Of a DNA stretch of 64,000 nt, positions 61,194 through 64,000 are shown piece by piece (positions within the stretch are counted from its first letter, which is position 1; each line of letters begins with the position of its first letter). The position numbers were made by a program, and so were the translations under genes. This DNA comes from JBIYSM02 sp044759095 (GTDB taxonomy: Bacteria; Bacillota; Bacilli; Brevibacillales; Brevibacillaceae): NCBI RefSeq assembly GCF_044759095.2, contig NZ_JBIYSM020000009.1:1-64000 (forward strand), given 5' to 3'. A model generated the notes under the pieces. That model was not told the origin of the DNA. It saw nothing but the letters and a program-made list of their open reading frames with translations, and ran no database searches.

Positions 61194-62024
61194 TTATTGC
61201 TTCATCCACTGCGGCTTGAAGAATGAGCTGAATTCCTTGTCGATGAAGGCTTCAAATTCTGGAGATTCGATCACTTCTTTCATATCTTTCACAAACTGCT
61301 TGTCTTTGTCGGCGGTGCGAACGGCAACCAGATTGAGGTAGTGCTCTGGCATGTTTTCGAGAACAAGTGCGCTCTTCAGATCCATTTTTGCGGCTAAAGC
61401 GAAGTTGCCAGGCACCAGGGAAAGATCCTGGCTGTCCACCGCACGCGGCAACTGAGCAGCTTCAACAGGTGTGATGACGAGTTTTTTCTTGTTTTCTACG
61501 ATATCTTTTTCCGAAATTTTAATAGGATCCGCATCTTTCTTTACCGTGATCAACCCTGCTTGCTGCAGTACAACCAAAGCGCGTGCCAGGTTGGTAGGGT
61601 CATTGGGAATGGATACGCTGGCTCCGTCTGCAACCTCTTCAATGGCTTTGAACTTTTTCGAATAGATCCCCATTGGGCCTGTTGGCACCTTGATGATGCC
61701 GGTCAAATCAAGATTCTTATCCCGCGAGAAATTCGTTAGATAGATTTCGTTCTGGAACAGGTTTGCGTCGATGGAACCTTCCGCCAGGGTCAGATTCGGT
61801 TGGATGTAGTCGCTAAACTCCGTCACTTTCACGGTGTAGCCCTTTTTCTCAAGCAGGGGCGCAATGCCGTTTTTCACCATGTCCGTAAAAGGACCCGCGG
61901 TTGCTCCAAAATTGATTTGCTTGGTTTGGTCCGCGTTCCCGGCGGTCTCGCTGCTTCCGCACGCGGTCAACAATACGGAAGATGCCAAAAGTGTTCCTGC
62001 GATGATACCCCAGAGCTTTTTCAT
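61194..62024 (-). CDS. metQ: Methionine ABC transporter binding lipoprotein MetQ
   Basis: Lipid-anchored D/L-methionine-binding protein, 276 residues. The signal ends at SSVLLTACG. NlpA/MetQ blocks are INFGATAGPFTDMVKNGIAPLLEKKGY, NLFQNEIYLTNF, VPTGPMGIYSKK and SIPNDPTNLARALVVLQQAGLI. GAGGAGAG precedes the ATG. It is the last gene of metNIQ. Confidence 0.92.
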   Translation of the reverse strand: MKKLWGIIAGTLLASSVLLTACGSSETAGNADQTKQINFGATAGPFTDMVKNGIAPLLEKKGYTVKVTEFSDYIQPNLTLAEGSIDANLFQNEIYLTNFSRDKNLDLTGIIKVPTGPMGIYSKKFKAIEEVADGASVSIPNDPTNLARALVVLQQAGLITVKKDADPIKISEKDIVENKKKLVITPVEAAQLPRAVDSQDLSLVPGNFALAAKMDLKSALVLENMPEHYLNLVAVRTADKDKQFVKDMKEVIESPEFEAFIDKEFSSFFKPQWMKQ

Positions 62025-62054
62025 GGTCGTTTCTCTCCTCTTTCTTCTATATTA

Positions 62055-62717
62055 TTATCGTTTATCCAACTTTTTGGCGAGCTTGTCACCCGCTGTCTGA
62101 ATCAGTTGAACGAGAACGATCAAAACAACAACGGTGGTAAACATGATCGTATTGTCAAACCGGTAATAACCGAAACGGATGGCCAGGTCGCCGATTCCTC
62201 CGCCCCCGACAATACCGGCCATGGCGGAAAAGCCCAACAAACTGATCGTCGTAACGGTAAGACCCAGGATGAGGCCGGAGCGAGCCTCTACCAGCAGTAC
62301 CTTGAAAATGATTTGTCGGGTACTCGAACCCATGGCCAATGCTGCTTCAATCACTCCTCGGTTCACATCCTTTAAGGATGCTTCCACCAGCCGAGCGTAG
62401 AACGGAATCGCAGCAATCGTCAAAGGTACGGTAGCCGCTTTCGGCCCGACTGTTGTACCGGCGATCAGACTGGTTAACGGAATGAGGGCAACCAGCAAAA
62501 TCACAAACGGCGTCGAGCGAATCACGTTGACCACGAAACCGCATATGCGATTGATCCACGGCCTCTCTCCCAACAGACTGTTATCTGTGGTAAACAGCAT
62601 CAACCCCAGTGGAATGCCCAACAGCGCAGCCAGGCTAACGGAAATGCTCATCATGAAAAAAGTTTCAAAGAACGCTTTCTGCAAATCAGGCAGAATCAGA
62701 GCGATGGACTCAAGCAT
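62055..62717 (-). CDS. metI: Methionine ABC transporter permease MetI
   Basis: Inner-membrane permease of 220 residues with five helices. The coupling motif is EAALAMGSSTRQIIFKVLLVEARSGLI, and the C-terminal GFSAMAGIVGGGGIGDLAIRFGYYRF is typical of MetI. GGAGGTGATT precedes the ATG, and the gene overlaps metN by 8 bases. Confidence 0.93.
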   Translation of the reverse strand: MLESIALILPDLQKAFFETFFMMSISVSLAALLGIPLGLMLFTTDNSLLGERPWINRICGFVVNVIRSTPFVILLVALIPLTSLIAGTTVGPKAATVPLTIAAIPFYARLVEASLKDVNRGVIEAALAMGSSTRQIIFKVLLVEARSGLILGLTVTTISLLGFSAMAGIVGGGGIGDLAIRFGYYRFDNTIMFTTVVVLIVLVQLIQTAGDKLAKKLDKR

Positions 62718-63726
62718 ACGGAATCACCTCCGTTCCCGCTGTCTCTCGATTGAGGAATTCCAGTACTTTGGTCCGCTCCGTTGATTCTCCGATCAGCTCC
62801 ATGATGAAAATGCCAAGCGGAATGTCCTGTATGTATTCGATATTTCCATGGAGGATGTTTGCTTCCACGGAAAAGGAACGAAGCATGGTCGAGATAATCG
62901 GTTTTTCTGCCCGCTCTCCCTGGAAGATTACCTTGACCAGTTCACTGTCTGGAGTGCGACGTTTCAAAAGATGACCGGGCAGTTTTACTTCCAGGACGGA
63001 TTGGACAAATTGTCGCGTCAGCTCCGTTTTCGGCGTGGCGAAGAGCTCATAGACCGGTCCTTCCTCCACAATTTTGCCGTTCGCCATGATGGCCACGCGA
63101 TGACAGATTTCTTTTACGACTTCCATCTCATGTGTGATCAACACGATGGATAGTCCCAGTTTTTGATGAATCTCTTTCAGCAAATTGAGGATCGAGCGAG
63201 TCGTTTTCGGATCGAGCGCAGAGGTCGCTTCGTCACAAAGCAGGACTTTCGGAGAGTTGGCCAGTGCCCGTGCAATTCCCACCCGCTGTTTCTGTCCTCC
63301 TGATAGCTGGGCAGGATAGGCGTTCGCTTTATCCGACAGCCCGACCAAATCCAACAGTTCTGTGATTCTGGTTTCAATCTCTGTTTTGCTTTTGCCCGCT
63401 ACCTCCATCGGATAGGCGATGTTTCCCGCCACGGTACGATTGGCCATCAGATTAAAATGCTGAAAAATCATCCCGATGGACTGACGGACCTTGCGGAGCT
63501 CCTCATCGGAAAGAGCAGTCAAGTCGGTTCCCTCAATCAATACCTGACCGCTTGTCGGTCTTTCCAGCATGTTGATACAGCGCAGGAGCGAGCTTTTCCC
63601 AGCCCCGCTGTACCCGACAATCCCGTAAATTTCCCCTTTCTGTATTTGCAGGGAAACATGATCAACAGCAGTCACTTCTCTCTCTTTTGAGCTGTACACT
63701 TTCTGTACATGGCGAAGCTCAATCAT
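62710..63726 (-). CDS. metN: Methionine ABC transporter ATPase MetN
   Basis: ATPase of 338 residues. Walker A GYSGAGKSSL, signature LSGGQKQRVGIARALANSP, Walker B VLLCDEATSALDP and the THEMEVVKE switch lie in the first 240 residues. The C-terminal 95 residues are the NIL domain, which binds methionine and gives trans-inhibition (family knowledge). The first gene of metNIQ, it lies downstream of a SAM-I riboswitch and terminator, consistent with shut-off when S-adenosylmethionine is plentiful. Confidence 0.93.
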   Translation of the reverse strand: MIELRHVQKVYSSKEREVTAVDHVSLQIQKGEIYGIVGYSGAGKSSLLRCINMLERPTSGQVLIEGTDLTALSDEELRKVRQSIGMIFQHFNLMANRTVAGNIAYPMEVAGKSKTEIETRITELLDLVGLSDKANAYPAQLSGGQKQRVGIARALANSPKVLLCDEATSALDPKTTRSILNLLKEIHQKLGLSIVLITHEMEVVKEICHRVAIMANGKIVEEGPVYELFATPKTELTRQFVQSVLEVKLPGHLLKRRTPDSELVKVIFQGERAEKPIISTMLRSFSVEANILHGNIEYIQDIPLGIFIMELIGESTERTKVLEFLNRETAGTEVIPYA

Positions 63727-63749
63727 CTCGACACTCCCTTTTTTTATAA

Positions 63750-63852
63750 CCCAGCCGACTTAAGCAAACGCTGGTGTCGGCTGGGGCCCCGAACACTTTC
63801 CAAGTAGCTTCATGAAATGCCGAACTTCTATAAGTTCTGAAACACTAAAAAA
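63750..63852. repeat. R2 element, full copy with tail (R2d)
   Basis: Stem CCCAGCCGAC / GTCGGCTGGGG with core GCAAACGCTG, then GGGGCCCC and a tail GAACACTTTCCAAGTAGCTT, later TCTATAAGTTCTGAAACACT, matching R2b. It lies in the metN leader, between the riboswitch terminator and the metN ribosome site. Confidence 0.65.
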
Positions 63853-63884
63853 ACCGCCTCTCCTGACGAAGCAGAAGAGGCGGG
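63845..63884 (-). terminator. Riboswitch-controlled terminator of metNIQ
   Basis: On the minus strand CCCGCCTCTTC pairs with GAGAGGCGG and is followed by seven Ts. It lies just downstream of the SAM-I aptamer and is the expected off-state structure. Confidence 0.8.
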
Positions 63885-63913
63885 ACGTTATTACGAAAAG
63901 TAAAAAACGGCGT

Positions 63914-64000
63914 CGCTTCTTATCTTCCAGGAGTACTCCTGCAGGAATTGGCACCTTCATCTGTCATGGACAGAATGGGTTGCCGAGGTATCTTCGGGCC
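63914..64000 (-). ncRNA. SAM-I (S-box) riboswitch, 5' end beyond the window
   Basis: Read on the minus strand from the right edge: CCGAAGATACCTCGGCAACC, then GATGAAGGTGCCAATTCCTG followed by CAGG and AGATAAGA. These are hallmark S-box blocks (GGCAACC, GGTGC-AATTCCTGC and the closing GATAAGA strand). The 5' strand of P1 and the first part of P2 lie outside the window. It controls metNIQ through the terminator at 63845-63884. Confidence 0.88.

Overview
The window looks like chromosomal DNA of a spore-forming Bacillota bacterium of the Brevibacillus/Paenibacillaceae kind. The grounds are strong AGGAGG-type ribosome binding sites with frequent GTG/TTG starts, a SpoVR homologue, Bacillus-type SdhCAB, a dctB-dctSR-dctA cluster laid out as in Bacillus subtilis, and SAM-I and c-di-AMP (ydaO/yuaA) riboswitches. 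The genus is an inference. I saw no rRNA, tRNA, CRISPR array or prophage. A transposase fragment runs off the left edge.

Left third (1-22 kb): a dicarboxylate island. After coaA come the sensor pair dctSR, the co-sensor binding protein dctB and the transporter dctA. Facing them is a run of 15 minus-strand genes from 21.7 to 6.8 kb: a DASS transporter, a MaoC hydratase, a TRAP transporter (DctP, DctQ, DctM), an FCD-type GntR regulator, an acyl-CoA ligase related to succinyl-CoA synthetase (beta, alpha), an MmgE/PrpD protein, a second-type SdhC-SdhA-SdhB, a two-subunit class I fumarase and a CitE-type lyase. Together these enzymes could turn a saturated dicarboxylate into an unsaturated acid, a hydroxy acid, its CoA ester, and finally acetyl-CoA plus pyruvate or glyoxylate. 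This fits methylsuccinate/mesaconate/citramalate/itaconate (C5) or succinate/malate (C4). Three near-identical palindromes (ATTGGATCCAAT type) precede the three likely transcription units and are probably the GntR operators.

Middle (22-37 kb): a siroheme-type dehydrogenase; an osmolyte ABC transporter under a c-di-AMP riboswitch; an amino-acid uptake and catabolism operon (class III aminotransferase, ABC transporter, omega-amidase-like hydrolase, RpiR regulator) whose binding-protein gene is broken by a perfect 25-bp tandem duplication; then spoVR, small membrane proteins, plsC, and an MFS exporter with an ArsR-like regulator.

37.7-43.9 kb: an arsenic-resistance island of two convergent blocks. 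The plus block holds an ArsN1-like acetyltransferase, a Cys-rich ArsR, a 54-residue CCG microprotein, an ArsP-like permease, a cytoplasmic M28 peptidase and a second 54-residue CCG microprotein. Four identical 16-bp operator sites lie in it. The minus block is a classical arsR-arsB-arsC. The microproteins and the peptidase are the best candidates for undescribed biology.

Right third (44-64 kb): small membrane proteins, MgtC, a MarR-controlled EmrB-type pump, a nitroreductase, PepF, an abg-like operon (AbgT transporter plus three M20 hydrolases) with an unusual regulator, a 1311-residue secreted subtilase, and metNIQ under a SAM-I riboswitch cut by the right edge. Two families of dispersed structured repeats (R1, about 195 bp with a covarying terminal stem; R2, a 37-43-bp hairpin with a conserved tail) occupy intergenic regions.
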